Assembly (NCBI RefSeq): GCF_016904955.1
Contig: NZ_JADIKE010000028.1
Coordinates: 104,691 to 168,690, forward strand
Direction: 5' to 3'
Source: Dyella flava
GTDB taxonomy: Bacteria; Pseudomonadota; Gammaproteobacteria; Xanthomonadales; Rhodanobacteraceae
DNA length: 64,000 nucleotides
A model generated the notes under the pieces. The model was not told the origin of the DNA and searched no databases. It saw only the letters and a program-made list of their open reading frames with translations. Each line of letters begins with the position of its first letter. The first letter of the stretch is position 1. The position numbers and the translations under genes were made by a program. Below are positions 38,830 through 47,596 of the stretch, piece by piece.

Positions 38830-39524
38830 GGCTGGCCTTGGGTGTCCACCCAATCCACCAGGGCCGTCAGGTCCCGCAGATTCAGATCCGGTGCGGCACC
38901 CAGGGCACCCGGCCACGGATGCCCGGCACGATTGATCCACGCGGTACGCAAGCCCGCGTCGCGTGCGCCGGCCACATCCAGCTCCGGATCGTCGCCGACA
39001 TGCAGGATGTTTTCCGGGGCAACGCCCAGTCGCTCGGCCGCGGCCAGGAAGATCTTGGCCTCCGGCTTGGCGGAGCCGACATCGCGCGCGGCAATCTGAT
39101 ACAAAAAATGCCGGTGCAGGCCGATACGTTCCAGATCGGCGTTGCCGTTGGTCAGGCTGGCGACCGGCCACATCGCGCGCAGGCGCTCAAGGGCCGGCAA
39201 CGCATCCGGGTACAGCTCCACGCTGTTGCGTGCCGTGGCGTAGATCTCCCACAGCGTATCCAGTGGCGCGTCGGCAATGCCGCAGGCATCGAACGCCTTC
39301 TGCATGGTGATGTAGCGCTGTGCGGTGAAGTCATGCGCCAGGTCGAGTCGCTCGGCGGCGACGCGCGCGCGCAGTTCACGCATGGCGGGGATCGGCCACG
39401 CACGAGCAACTTGCGGAAAGTGCTGGCGCAGATAGCTGTCCAGATCGCGGTCCGCCCGCTCCAGGGCCGGCAACACCGGCCATAGCGTATCGTCGAGATC
39501 GAGGGTGATAGCGAGGATGCGCAT
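38826..39524 (-). CDS. HAD-superfamily hydrolase
   Basis: The 232-residue protein has HAD motif I DLDDTLWPV (residues 9-17), motif II SLTNGNAD, motif III SAKPEAKIF with its Lys, and motif IV HVGDDPELDVAGARDAG. It is an intact HAD phosphatase of the YigB/YjjG-like group, and the substrate is unknown. Start at 39524 gives MRILAITLDLDD. Its stop codon lies inside the right arm of the inverted repeat 38724-38829, so the repeat inserted at, or contributes to, its 3' end. Confidence 0.9.
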   Translation of the reverse strand: MRILAITLDLDDTLWPVLPALERADRDLDSYLRQHFPQVARAWPIPAMRELRARVAAERLDLAHDFTAQRYITMQKAFDACGIADAPLDTLWEIYATARNSVELYPDALPALERLRAMWPVASLTNGNADLERIGLHRHFLYQIAARDVGSAKPEAKIFLAAAERLGVAPENILHVGDDPELDVAGARDAGLRTAWINRAGHPWPGALGAAPDLNLRDLTALVDWVDTQGQP

Positions 39525-39614
39525 GGTGCGTAGCGAGTGCTCAGGGGCGAGGGGGTAAGAGTGGCCTACGGCTCGCACAGCTTTGACTCGTTCCTCGCCG
39601 TTTTCCGCGTGCTA

Positions 39615-41009
39615 TCAGCGCGCTTCAATGCGCAGCACCTGGCCGGTGCGGACGGTGTTGTCCTTCAGGTGATTCCAGCTGCGGATCTCCGCCACATCGA
39701 CGCCGTGCTTGCGTGCGATCGAGTACAGCGTTTCGCCCGCAGCGACACGATAGGTACGCGCCGGCGCGGCCTTGGTGACCTTGGCGAGCTTCTTCATGTC
39801 GGCCTTTTTATCGGCGACGATGGCGCTCTTGCGCGCCGCTTTCGCCGGCGCCTTCGCGATGACCTTGCCGTAGCTCACAAAAGCTTCCGCCGTGACCTTG
39901 GCGAAATCCGTGCCGTGCGTGGCGGCCATGCTAAACGCATCGCCACGCACGCCCTTCAGGCTGGTTGTTTCCTGAGCGACCGTGGCGTTACCCGATACAT
40001 TCTTCAGGTTCGGCGTAGCGGCCACAACGGTGCGCGACGCAGTGGCGGCGCTGGCAGGCGTCACGACCGGGCGCGCGGGCGCGGCGGCGGCAGCAACCTG
40101 GGTCGGCTCCGCACTGGCGTGCGCGCCCACGTCAGCCAGGATGCGGCTGCGGCGTGAATCGTCCATCGCGATCAGCGTGCTGCCATCGGAGTAGGGCAGC
40201 AGGTCATGCGAGCGCAGCACGGCGACGCCCTTCGGGCTCTGCGTGAAATCGACAAACGCTTTTGCCGCGGCGGCGTTCGGGCTGCTCGGATTGGTCACCA
40301 GATACAGCTGGGTAAACAGCGGATAGCTACCGTTTGCCACCGTGGCCGTGCTGGGAGCCACGCCTTCGATGCGCAGCATCTTGATCTTCGGATTGCCCGC
40401 CACGCTCGACAGCGTCGTCACGCCGAACGCGCGCGGATCAAGCTCCACCGATGCTTCCAACTGCGTGGTGTTTACATACAGACGCGGCGCTGCCACCGGC
40501 TGGCTGCCGCGGCCGAACAGCAGCTTGCGCAGGCTGAACTCCACGCCATCGCCTGGGCTCGCCACCGCGAACACATCCATCGGCGCATCGTTGCCGCCGA
40601 CCTGATTCCAGTTGGTGATCTTGCCGTAGTAGATGTCATGCACCTGCTTCAGCGTCAGGCTGCTCACCGGATTGGAAGGGCTGGTCACCAGCACCAGGCC
40701 ATCCCATGCCACCGGCGTAAAGGTCAGGCCGCTATCCGTCGCGCTGCCCGAGCTGGGGCGTGCACTACCGGCGATATCGGCGGCGCCGCTGGCCACCGCA
40801 TCCAGACCCGACGCGGTGTTGAACGGCTGCAGCTCGATCGTGCCGTGACCGGTCGCTTGCCAGGCTTTCACCATGCCCTTGACCACACCATTGCCCGTGA
40901 CGACGTCACCGCGCCATGTCAGTGACTGCGTGGCCGCAGCGAGCACCACGGAGGAGATACCGGCGCTGATCAGGGCGGCGGCGAGCAGGCGGGTAAGGCG
41001 GACTGGCAT
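39615..41009 (-). CDS. Phosphate-binding-like protein fused to a LysM domain
   Basis: The 464-residue secreted protein has a signal peptide (MPVRLTRLLAAALISAGISS), a periplasmic-binding-protein domain of PstS type (residues about 25-290; TGNGVVKGMVKAWQ, AASGAADIAGSARPSSG), an Ala/Lys-rich linker, and a C-terminal LysM domain (RTYRVAAGETLYSIARKHG ... TGQVLRIEAR) that should hold it to peptidoglycan. The combination of a PstS-like domain and LysM is unusual. It sits alone, away from any pst transport genes. The start is uncertain: no good ribosome site precedes the ATG at 41009. Confidence 0.85.
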   Translation of the reverse strand: MPVRLTRLLAAALISAGISSVVLAAATQSLTWRGDVVTGNGVVKGMVKAWQATGHGTIELQPFNTASGLDAVASGAADIAGSARPSSGSATDSGLTFTPVAWDGLVLVTSPSNPVSSLTLKQVHDIYYGKITNWNQVGGNDAPMDVFAVASPGDGVEFSLRKLLFGRGSQPVAAPRLYVNTTQLEASVELDPRAFGVTTLSSVAGNPKIKMLRIEGVAPSTATVANGSYPLFTQLYLVTNPSSPNAAAAKAFVDFTQSPKGVAVLRSHDLLPYSDGSTLIAMDDSRRSRILADVGAHASAEPTQVAAAAAPARPVVTPASAATASRTVVAATPNLKNVSGNATVAQETTSLKGVRGDAFSMAATHGTDFAKVTAEAFVSYGKVIAKAPAKAARKSAIVADKKADMKKLAKVTKAAPARTYRVAAGETLYSIARKHGVDVAEIRSWNHLKDNTVRTGQVLRIEAR

Positions 41010-41211
41010 AGGAGGACACAACCTACATAGGGGAATTAATGCGAGTGTGCCGTGCACCGCAAGCACTTGCAGTGACGGGGTTGCTGTATTTCAGCGGCCC
41101 GGAGGCAAAACATCAAGCAAAAACATCAAGCGCGTTCATATATTTGCGTCAAACACTTGATTGAGACGGAACGGTTTGTAAGTGATTTCAGACACGTTCC
41201 GTCCCAAACTC

Positions 41212-42585
41212 TTACTGAATTACGACGTAGTTGAGCCCATCATCCGTCGCCACCAATAACACCAGCTGACGTGGCCGGGCTCCCGCAAGCCCCTGCAAAT
41301 CCCGCAGATTTGTAATGCGTCGATTGCCGACGCCTACGATCACGTCACCGTTGGACAGTCCCGCCTGTGCGGCACGACTACCTGGATTGACGGATGCCGC
41401 CGTCACACCAGATAGGCCCTGGCTGACTTGCTGATCGCTCAGATCACTGAACGTAACACCAACCAGGCGTGGATCGAGTCGACCACCATCCAGCGTGGCG
41501 AGCTTTTCCGGTGCGAGCTGCGCGGTGATCTGCCGCGTATTGCCATTGCGCAGCACCGTCAGATTCACCGTGCTGTTGGCCGGCAGCAGACCCTCGGCAT
41601 TGTTGAGCTGATCGGAGCTCTGCAGCGACGTGCCATTGATTGCAGTCACCACATCGCCCACCTGCAAGCCGGCGCGATCGGCCGGAGAACCGGGCAGCAC
41701 GCGCGTGACCACCGCACCGTTGTTGTCCTTCAAGCCAAGCAGCCTGGCGATATTCGGCGTGATGTCCTGCGTCTGCGCGCCGAGGTTGCCGCGGCTCACT
41801 TTGCCCTTGGTGATCAACTGCCCCATCACGTTGCTGGCGATCTTGGTGGGAATCGCGAAACCGATACCGACATTGCCGCCCGACGGCGACAGGATCATCG
41901 TATTGATGCCGATCAGCTCACCGCGCAGATTCACCAGCGCGCCACCCGAATTGCCCGGATTGATCGACGCATCGGTCTGGATCATGTTCTGGAAACTCGA
42001 TCCACCCAGACCCGAGCGCCCCAGCGCAGAGACGATGCCCGACGTCACCGTCTGGCCCAATCCAAACGGATCGCCCACCGCCACCACAAAATCACCCACG
42101 CGCAGCGTGGAAGAGTCGGCGATCGGCAACGCCTCCAGATGATCGGCGTTGATCTTCACCACCGCCACGTCGGTCGCCGGATCGGCACCGACCAGCGTGC
42201 CTTTGAAATTGCGCCCGTCCTGCAGCGTCACGGTGATGTCGTCAGCACCACCCACCACATGATTATTAGTGAGGATGTAGCCCTTGGCCGCATCCACGAT
42301 CACACCCGAGCCCAGGCTCTGCTCCACCTGCTCGCGCGGCGAGCCGTTCAGGCCGAAAAACTGCCGGAATACCGGATCGTCAAAAAACGGATTGCTGACC
42401 CGCACCCGCGTCTTGGTGGAGATATTCACCACCGCTGGCGTCACTTTCTGAAGCATCGGCGCCAGCGAGGGCAGGGGTTGGCCATCGACCACCGGTGGCA
42501 GCGTGGCATGCGCGCAAATCGGCAGTGCGGCGACCGAAGCGATGGCAAAAGCAGACACAAGGCTGCGCAGAAAACGACGGTGCAT
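41212..42585 (-). CDS. degQ: Periplasmic serine endoprotease DegP/DegQ (Do family)
   Basis: HtrA-type protease/chaperone of the periplasm. The 457-residue protein has a signal peptide (MHRRFLRSLVSAFAIAS... AHA), the trypsin-like triad with His in LTNNHVVGG, Asp in ATDVAVVKI and Ser in INPGNSGGALV, and two PDZ domains (about residues 265-355 and 375-455). Size fits DegQ better than DegP because the long LA loop is absent. AGGAG lies 8 bases before the ATG at 42585. Confidence 0.94.
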   Translation of the reverse strand: MHRRFLRSLVSAFAIASVAALPICAHATLPPVVDGQPLPSLAPMLQKVTPAVVNISTKTRVRVSNPFFDDPVFRQFFGLNGSPREQVEQSLGSGVIVDAAKGYILTNNHVVGGADDITVTLQDGRNFKGTLVGADPATDVAVVKINADHLEALPIADSSTLRVGDFVVAVGDPFGLGQTVTSGIVSALGRSGLGGSSFQNMIQTDASINPGNSGGALVNLRGELIGINTMILSPSGGNVGIGFAIPTKIASNVMGQLITKGKVSRGNLGAQTQDITPNIARLLGLKDNNGAVVTRVLPGSPADRAGLQVGDVVTAINGTSLQSSDQLNNAEGLLPANSTVNLTVLRNGNTRQITAQLAPEKLATLDGGRLDPRLVGVTFSDLSDQQVSQGLSGVTAASVNPGSRAAQAGLSNGDVIVGVGNRRITNLRDLQGLAGARPRQLVLLVATDDGLNYVVIQ

Positions 42586-42945
42586 GAAGTCTCCTAGTGA
42601 CAATCAAATCCGGCTTCTTCGACTCGATGCCTCATAGGCGGTTCCCGATAAACGAGAACGGCGTACCACTTTACATCGACCGGTCGCAGGGGTAACGTTC
42701 GCCTACAATCGCAACCACAACATCTTGTGTGCAGGTGCCGGCCGATGACCTAATGCTGGTACCTGGACGGGCAACGTCAGCAGGGGGCTGCCGAAGTTCG
42801 CAGAAACAACGCCAGGCCTGGGTCATGCGCGGGGCGTGGACCAGGGCTCGACCGGATCGACACCGGTCAACTGACGCCGCCACATCCACTTATAAAGAAA
42901 GAAACCAACGGGGCCGTGAGGCTATACCGGGAGGTCAGGAAGCCG
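42586..42945. other. Divergent intergenic region degQ / nrdJa
   Basis: The 360-base region carries the promoters of degQ and nrdJa and an NrdR-box match at 42715-42730. The nrdJa leader is GC-rich and capable of pairing, but it has no recognisable B12-box riboswitch. Confidence 0.55.
42715..42730 (+). promoter_or_regulatory. Probable NrdR box
   Basis: CCACAACATCTTGTGT closely matches the NrdR consensus ACACAATATATTGTGT, with 13 of 16 identities and the palindromic core CACAA..AT..TTGTG. NrdR is the dATP/ATP-sensing repressor of ribonucleotide reductase genes and usually binds two boxes spaced by about 31 bases. A degenerate second AT centre lies exactly 31 bases downstream (42753-42754). Confidence 0.65.
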
Positions 42946-45093
42946 ATGAGCACCTTGCGTGCAACAACCATAGGTCTCGATGCCGCTGCCATTCCTCTGC
43001 AGCCTGCATCGCAGGACATCTGGGACAAAAAATACCGCCTGCGCACCAAGACAGGCGAACCGGTCGATGGCTCCATCGACGAGACCTGGCAGCGCGTCGC
43101 GCGCGCCCTGTCCGAAGTGGAAGCCACACCGGAACTGCGCGAGCACTGGTTCGAGCGTTTTCTGTGGGCGCTGCGCCGTGGCGCCATTCCTGCGGGTCGC
43201 ATCACCTCCAACGCCGGCGCGCTGGAACACAAGCCCGCCACCTCGACCATCAACTGCACCGTGTCCGGCACCATCCGCGACTCGATGGACAACATCCTGG
43301 AGAAGGTGCACGAAGCGGGCCTCACCCTGAAGGCCGGCTGCGGCATCGGTTACGAATTCAGCACGCTGCGTCCGCGCGGCGCGTACGTATCCGGCGCGGG
43401 CGCGTACACCAGCGGCCCGCTGTCCTTCATGGATATCTACGACAAGATGTGCTTCACCGTCTCCTCGGCCGGTGGCCGTCGCGGTGCGCAGATGGGCACG
43501 TTCGATGTCAGCCATCCCGACGTAAAGGAATTCATCCGCGCCAAGCGCGAGAACGGCCGCCTGCGCCAGTTCAACCTCTCGCTGCTGATCACCGACGGCT
43601 TCATGCAGGCCGTCGAGCATGATCAGGATTGGCCGCTGGTGTTCCCGGTACACGTCAAGGAAAAGGACGAACTCGACCTCAACGACGCCAGCAAGGTCGT
43701 CTGGCGCGAGTGGCCCACCCACGAAAACTACATCGAGCGCGAAGACGGCCTGGTCGCCTGCAAAATCTACGGCCACATCCGCGCGCGTCACCTGTGGGAC
43801 ATGATCATGGTCTCGACGTACGACTACGCCGAGCCCGGGTTCATCCTCATCGACAAGGTGAACGAGATGAACAATAACTGGTGGTGCGAGCACATCCGCG
43901 CTACCAACCCATGTGGTGAGCAGCCGCTTCCGCCGTACGGCTCCTGCCTGCTCGGCTCGGTCAACCTCACCACCTTCGTACGCGATCCGTTCGGCCCCAA
44001 GGCACGCTTCGACTGGGACGAATACCGCGAAGTCGTGAAGATCTTCACCCGCATGCTCGACAATGTGGTGGAGATCAACGGCTTGCCGCTGGAACAGCAG
44101 CGCAACGAAATCCTCTCCAAGCGCCGTCACGGTATGGGTTTCCTGGGCCTGGGCAGCACGCTCACCATGCTCAAGATGCGCTACGGCAGCGCCGAAGCGG
44201 TGGCCTTCACCGAAGACGTCTCGCGTGAAATGGCCGTCGCCGGCTGGGAAATGGCGCTAGACCTGGCCAAGGAAAAAGGCCCGGCTCCGCTGCTCACCAA
44301 AAACTACACCGTCACCGGCGACATGCTGCGCAAGCGTCCGGAAATGGCCGAAGACGGCTACAAGGTCGGCGACCTTATTCCCGGCCGCGTACTGCACGCC
44401 AAATACAGCCGCTATATGCAGCGCGTGGCATCGGTAGCGCCCAATCTTGTTAAGGAGCTGGCCGAAGTCGGCGCACGCTTCACCCACCACACCTCCATCG
44501 CGCCCACCGGCACCATCTCGCTGTCACTGGCCAACAACGCCAGCAACGGCATCGAGCCCAGCTTCGCCCATCACTACTCGCGCAACGTGATCCGCGAAGG
44601 CCGCAAGACCAAGGAGAAGGTGGAGGTCTACAGCTTCGAGCTGCTCGCCTACCGCGCCCTGATCAACGCCGAGGCGCTGCCATTCAGCGACGACGCCAAG
44701 ACCAAGCTGCCCGAATATTTCGTCGCGGCCGACGACATCACGCCCAAAGAACACGTCGACATCCAGGCGGCCTCGCAGTTGTGGGTGGATTCGTCCATCT
44801 CCAAGACCGCCAACGTACCCACCGACTACCCATACGAAGACTTCAAAGACATCTACTTCTACGCCTATAAACAGGGCCTCAAGGGCTGCACCACCTTCCG
44901 CTTCAACCCCGCCGCATTCCAGGGCGTGCTGGTCAAAGAAGCGGACCTGGAGAACACCCTCTACCGCTTCGAATTGGAAGACGGTAGCGTTGTGGAGCTG
45001 AAAGGCAACGAAGAAGTGGAGTACGACGGAGAGATGCACACCGCTGCCAATCTGTTCGACGCCTTGAAGGAAGGCTATTACGGAAAATTTTAG
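42946..45093 (+). CDS. nrdJ: Adenosylcobalamin-dependent ribonucleotide reductase, catalytic part (NrdJa)
   Basis: This class II reductase converts ribonucleotides to deoxyribonucleotides using a B12-derived radical and needs no oxygen. The 715-residue protein has active-site TINCTVSGTI (first redox Cys), NPCGEQPLPPYGSC (radical Cys and Glu) and APTGTISL. It ends at GCTTFRFNP plus about 60 residues, so the C-terminal TSCPD domain and the redox-active Cys tail of one-piece NrdJ enzymes are missing; they are encoded at 45876-46607. GGGAGG at 42930-42935 precedes the ATG at 42946. Confidence 0.95.
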   Translation: MSTLRATTIGLDAAAIPLQPASQDIWDKKYRLRTKTGEPVDGSIDETWQRVARALSEVEATPELREHWFERFLWALRRGAIPAGRITSNAGALEHKPATSTINCTVSGTIRDSMDNILEKVHEAGLTLKAGCGIGYEFSTLRPRGAYVSGAGAYTSGPLSFMDIYDKMCFTVSSAGGRRGAQMGTFDVSHPDVKEFIRAKRENGRLRQFNLSLLITDGFMQAVEHDQDWPLVFPVHVKEKDELDLNDASKVVWREWPTHENYIEREDGLVACKIYGHIRARHLWDMIMVSTYDYAEPGFILIDKVNEMNNNWWCEHIRATNPCGEQPLPPYGSCLLGSVNLTTFVRDPFGPKARFDWDEYREVVKIFTRMLDNVVEINGLPLEQQRNEILSKRRHGMGFLGLGSTLTMLKMRYGSAEAVAFTEDVSREMAVAGWEMALDLAKEKGPAPLLTKNYTVTGDMLRKRPEMAEDGYKVGDLIPGRVLHAKYSRYMQRVASVAPNLVKELAEVGARFTHHTSIAPTGTISLSLANNASNGIEPSFAHHYSRNVIREGRKTKEKVEVYSFELLAYRALINAEALPFSDDAKTKLPEYFVAADDITPKEHVDIQAASQLWVDSSISKTANVPTDYPYEDFKDIYFYAYKQGLKGCTTFRFNPAAFQGVLVKEADLENTLYRFELEDGSVVELKGNEEVEYDGEMHTAANLFDALKEGYYGKF

Positions 45094-45189
45094 TTGTGGC
45101 ATGTAACGCGAATTCGCGCTACGTTTTTGCTCACACCGTAATAGACTTACGGCAAGTTCCATAACAAACGACCGGAGGGGAATACCCGC

Positions 45190-45675
45190 ATGTCTATCGA
45201 TACTGAGTTTGAAGTTCATCAAGAAGAACTGCTTGTACCGGTTGCGCCGGCCAGCGAAGAAGCTGCCGCCGCACCGAAAAAGGCTCGCCGCAAGCGCGCA
45301 GCCAAGAAGGCCGCTGCCCCGGCCAAGAAGTCGGCCAAGAAGGCCGTGAAGAAAGCCGCCAAGAAGGGCGCCGCAAAGAAGGCAACCAAGAAGGCCGCCA
45401 AGAAGGTTGCTAAGAAAGCAACCAAGAAGGCCGCCAAGAAAGTCGCCAAGAAGGCGAGCAAGAAAGCCAGCAAGGCCGTGAAGAAGACGGCCCGCAAAGC
45501 TGCAAAGAAGGTCAGCAGCAAAAAGACGGCTAAGAAAGCCGCCGGTAAGAAGACGGCCAAAAAGGCCGCCAGCAAGAAAACCGCCAAAAAAGCGGTCAAG
45601 AGGTCCACTGCCAGCAAGAAGGCAGGCCGTAAAGCGACCAAGCGCGTCGCCAAGAAGGCCGCCCGCAAGAAGTAA
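45190..45675 (+). CDS. Histone H1-like Lys/Ala-rich DNA-binding protein
   Basis: The 161-residue protein has an acidic 25-residue N-terminal head. The rest is nearly only Lys and Ala in KKAAKK / AKKA repeats, like the H1/HC2-type or AlgP proteins of bacteria. It should bind DNA or RNA non-specifically and may organise the nucleoid. It lies between the two halves of the split ribonucleotide reductase, with its own GGAGGGG ribosome site (45175-45181) and its own terminator. The repeats make it prone to length variation. Confidence 0.9.
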   Translation: MSIDTEFEVHQEELLVPVAPASEEAAAAPKKARRKRAAKKAAAPAKKSAKKAVKKAAKKGAAKKATKKAAKKVAKKATKKAAKKVAKKASKKASKAVKKTARKAAKKVSSKKTAKKAAGKKTAKKAASKKTAKKAVKRSTASKKAGRKATKRVAKKAARKK

Positions 45676-45684
45676 GCAATAAGC

Positions 45685-45720
45685 ATCCGGCCCGGCGCGA
45701 GTCGGGCCGGATTTTTATTT
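45685..45720 (+). terminator. Terminator after the histone-like gene
   Basis: The stem ATCCGGCCC / GGGCCGGAT (45685-45693 with 45704-45712) is followed by TTTTATTT. It separates the histone gene from nrdJb. Confidence 0.88.
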
Positions 45721-45754
45721 GCCGCTTTTCCCAGTCGCAAACGCCAGCCCGCTT

Positions 45755-45796
45755 TCCCCCTCTCCCCTCCGGGGAGAGGGCTGGGGTGAGGGGCCA
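45755..45796. repeat. CCCTCTCCC-type intergenic hairpin repeat, second copy
   Basis: CCCTCTCCCC...GGGGAGAGGG then GGGGTGAGGGGCC matches the element at 24020-24059 and lies upstream of nrdJb. Confidence 0.6.
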
Positions 45797-45875
45797 ACCT
45801 CGCGACAGCAGTCAGCAACGAGCCACACCCCCAGAACGCATCACCAAGCGCCCGCGACACCTCAGGAGTTTCCAA

Positions 45876-46607
45876 ATGACGATCAAGATCGAAAAGAAGA
45901 TCAAAGGCTACGAGGTCGTCAAACCCGAGGACAAAACCGCGCCCGCCACCGCACCGGCCGCCGAACCCAAAGAAGCGCCCATCGCGGAAGTCATCCAGAT
46001 GCACGAGAGCCTGGAGCGCCCCGAGGCGCTGATCGGCTCCACCTTCAAGATCAAATCCCCGCTGTTCGAACACGCCCTGTACGTCACCATCAACGACATC
46101 GTGCTCAACGCCGGCACCCCCTACGAGCAGCGCCGCCCCTTCGAGATCTTCATCAACTCGAAGAACATGGACCACTTCCAGTGGATCGTCGCGCTCACCC
46201 GCATCCTCTCCGCCGTCTTCCGCAAAGGCGGCGACGTCACCTTCATCGTCGAAGAACTCAAGGCCGTGTTCGACCCCCGCGGCGGCTACTTCAAGGCCGG
46301 CGGCGTCTACATGCCCAGCATCGTCGCCGAGATCGGTGCGGTGATCGAGCAGCACATGAAGAACATCGGCCTCATCCACGACCCCGAGATGACCGACGCC
46401 CAGCGCGCCCTGATCGCCGAAAAGCGCGCTGCCTACGAAAACGCCGCGCAAAAAAAAACTGAGCTGAGCCCCACCGATGCCGACACCAACGATTCGGCCG
46501 GCTTTCCGCCGGGGGCGACGTTGTGTGCCAAGTGCAACACCAAGGCTTTGGTGTTGATGGATGGGTGTCAGACTTGTTTGAATTGTGGGTATTCGAAGTG
46601 TGGTTGA
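45876..46607 (+). CDS. Class II ribonucleotide reductase C-terminal subunit (NrdJb)
   Basis: The 243-residue protein has a basic N-terminus, a TSCPD-type domain (about residues 55-175; the strand YVTINDIVL and EIFINSKN, then FIVEELKAVF) and a C-terminal four-Cys zinc-ribbon/redox tail (CAKCNTKA...GCQTCLNCGYSKCG). In one-piece NrdJ enzymes these regions are the C-terminus. Pseudomonas aeruginosa has the same split (nrdJa/nrdJb), so this is very likely the partner of the gene at 42946. AGGAG lies 8 bases before the start. It is separated from nrdJa by the histone-like gene. Confidence 0.85.
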   Translation: MTIKIEKKIKGYEVVKPEDKTAPATAPAAEPKEAPIAEVIQMHESLERPEALIGSTFKIKSPLFEHALYVTINDIVLNAGTPYEQRRPFEIFINSKNMDHFQWIVALTRILSAVFRKGGDVTFIVEELKAVFDPRGGYFKAGGVYMPSIVAEIGAVIEQHMKNIGLIHDPEMTDAQRALIAEKRAAYENAAQKKTELSPTDADTNDSAGFPPGATLCAKCNTKALVLMDGCQTCLNCGYSKCG

Positions 46608-46633
46608 TTCAAAGCTTGTGCGTTATTTGAGAG

Positions 46634-46666
46634 AACGGGACGGCGAAAGCACGTCCCGTTTTTTTT
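46634..46666 (+). terminator. Terminator after nrdJb
   Basis: AACGGGACG / CGTCCCGTT (46634-46642 with 46652-46660) runs into a T8 tract. Confidence 0.93.
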
Positions 46667-46699
46667 ACTTCTAAATTTATTCACAACGACGGACGGACT

Positions 46700-47596
46700 A
46701 TGAGCAAGGACGGAATTTATTACGCGGGCCGAGTGTTGAAGTTGGGTTCATTGCATCAACGGGCACTGATGGAGGCTATACGTAAGCCTGCCTCCATTAA
46801 ATATCGGGAAAATGCGTGGACGTTTACCGATGTTGTAGAAAGCAGCCCGCCTGGACTTTATATATTCGGTCGTCTGAGTAAGTATGCCCCAGAAGGCGAG
46901 GTTGGGGTTGTCGACGAAGCGTCTAAGTCAGAGAAAAAAAGGTCTGAGCCAAATCTTCTGGTGGCATCAAGTCCGTTTATCTATATTCCAGATCATTCCG
47001 GGATAGCTTTTTTAAATGTATCTGGCTCCATTGAGCCATGGATATTTTCGCGTCGTTTTTCGCAAATTATTGAAAAAACTTACGATGATTTCTTTGTTGA
47101 TTGCGAAATAAAGTTCGTCACTGATTTAAAAACTTTTTCGAATAAAATCTCTTCTCTCGATGGTATTTATAAAATCGAAGCAAGAATCTCACCTCCGAAT
47201 CCACTTTTTGGACCGCTCTGGAAGAGGTTGGAGGAATACTTGCGCGGGAGAAATGTTGATAGGATGACTCTAGTTGAGGACGCGCCTCTAAAGCGTCTAC
47301 TTAAAACGGAACTTCCGACGCTTGTTAAAGAGGCGTCGGAGCAAACGTCAGAGAAGCCTTTTGACCCGGGGCATTTGATTTCTATAGGGGACGCCGCGGT
47401 GCTGATGGCTGCGGACGGGTATGGTCTAGGGAAGATAACGGGAAGAAATGGAGGTGAGACGGTTGTTATAAAAACCTCCGAGACTTCCATTAATTTTACC
47501 TTCTCTAAGACTCCAGAGCCCTATGAACTATATATTCGAGCACTGGAGATCTTTAATAAGATTAAGGAGGATCGCCATATGGAGCACGGTCAATGA
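46700..47596 (+). CDS. Soluble partner of a Rex-like two-gene cassette
   Basis: The 298-residue protein has no signal peptide or membrane helix. It resembles, in plan and in short stretches, phage-exclusion RexA and DUF4747-type proteins: a PFIYIPDHSGIAFL strand pair (residues 92-105) and YKIEARISPPNPLFGPLW (157-174), where RexA has a similar VKVEAKLPVFGDIL. This likeness is weak and needs a profile search. The gene is clearly AT-richer than its surroundings and ends in the start of the next gene (ATGA overlap), a four-helix membrane protein. Possible roles are phage sensing or an anti-phage trigger. Confidence 0.6.
   Translation: MSKDGIYYAGRVLKLGSLHQRALMEAIRKPASIKYRENAWTFTDVVESSPPGLYIFGRLSKYAPEGEVGVVDEASKSEKKRSEPNLLVASSPFIYIPDHSGIAFLNVSGSIEPWIFSRRFSQIIEKTYDDFFVDCEIKFVTDLKTFSNKISSLDGIYKIEARISPPNPLFGPLWKRLEEYLRGRNVDRMTLVEDAPLKRLLKTELPTLVKEASEQTSEKPFDPGHLISIGDAAVLMAADGYGLGKITGRNGGETVVIKTSETSINFTFSKTPEPYELYIRALEIFNKIKEDRHMEHGQ

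Noticed and set aside
42731..42945. Cobalamin riboswitch before the B12-dependent nrdJa
   Set aside because: The leader is GC-rich and foldable, but I find no B12-box (GCCACTG) or the rest of the conserved core.
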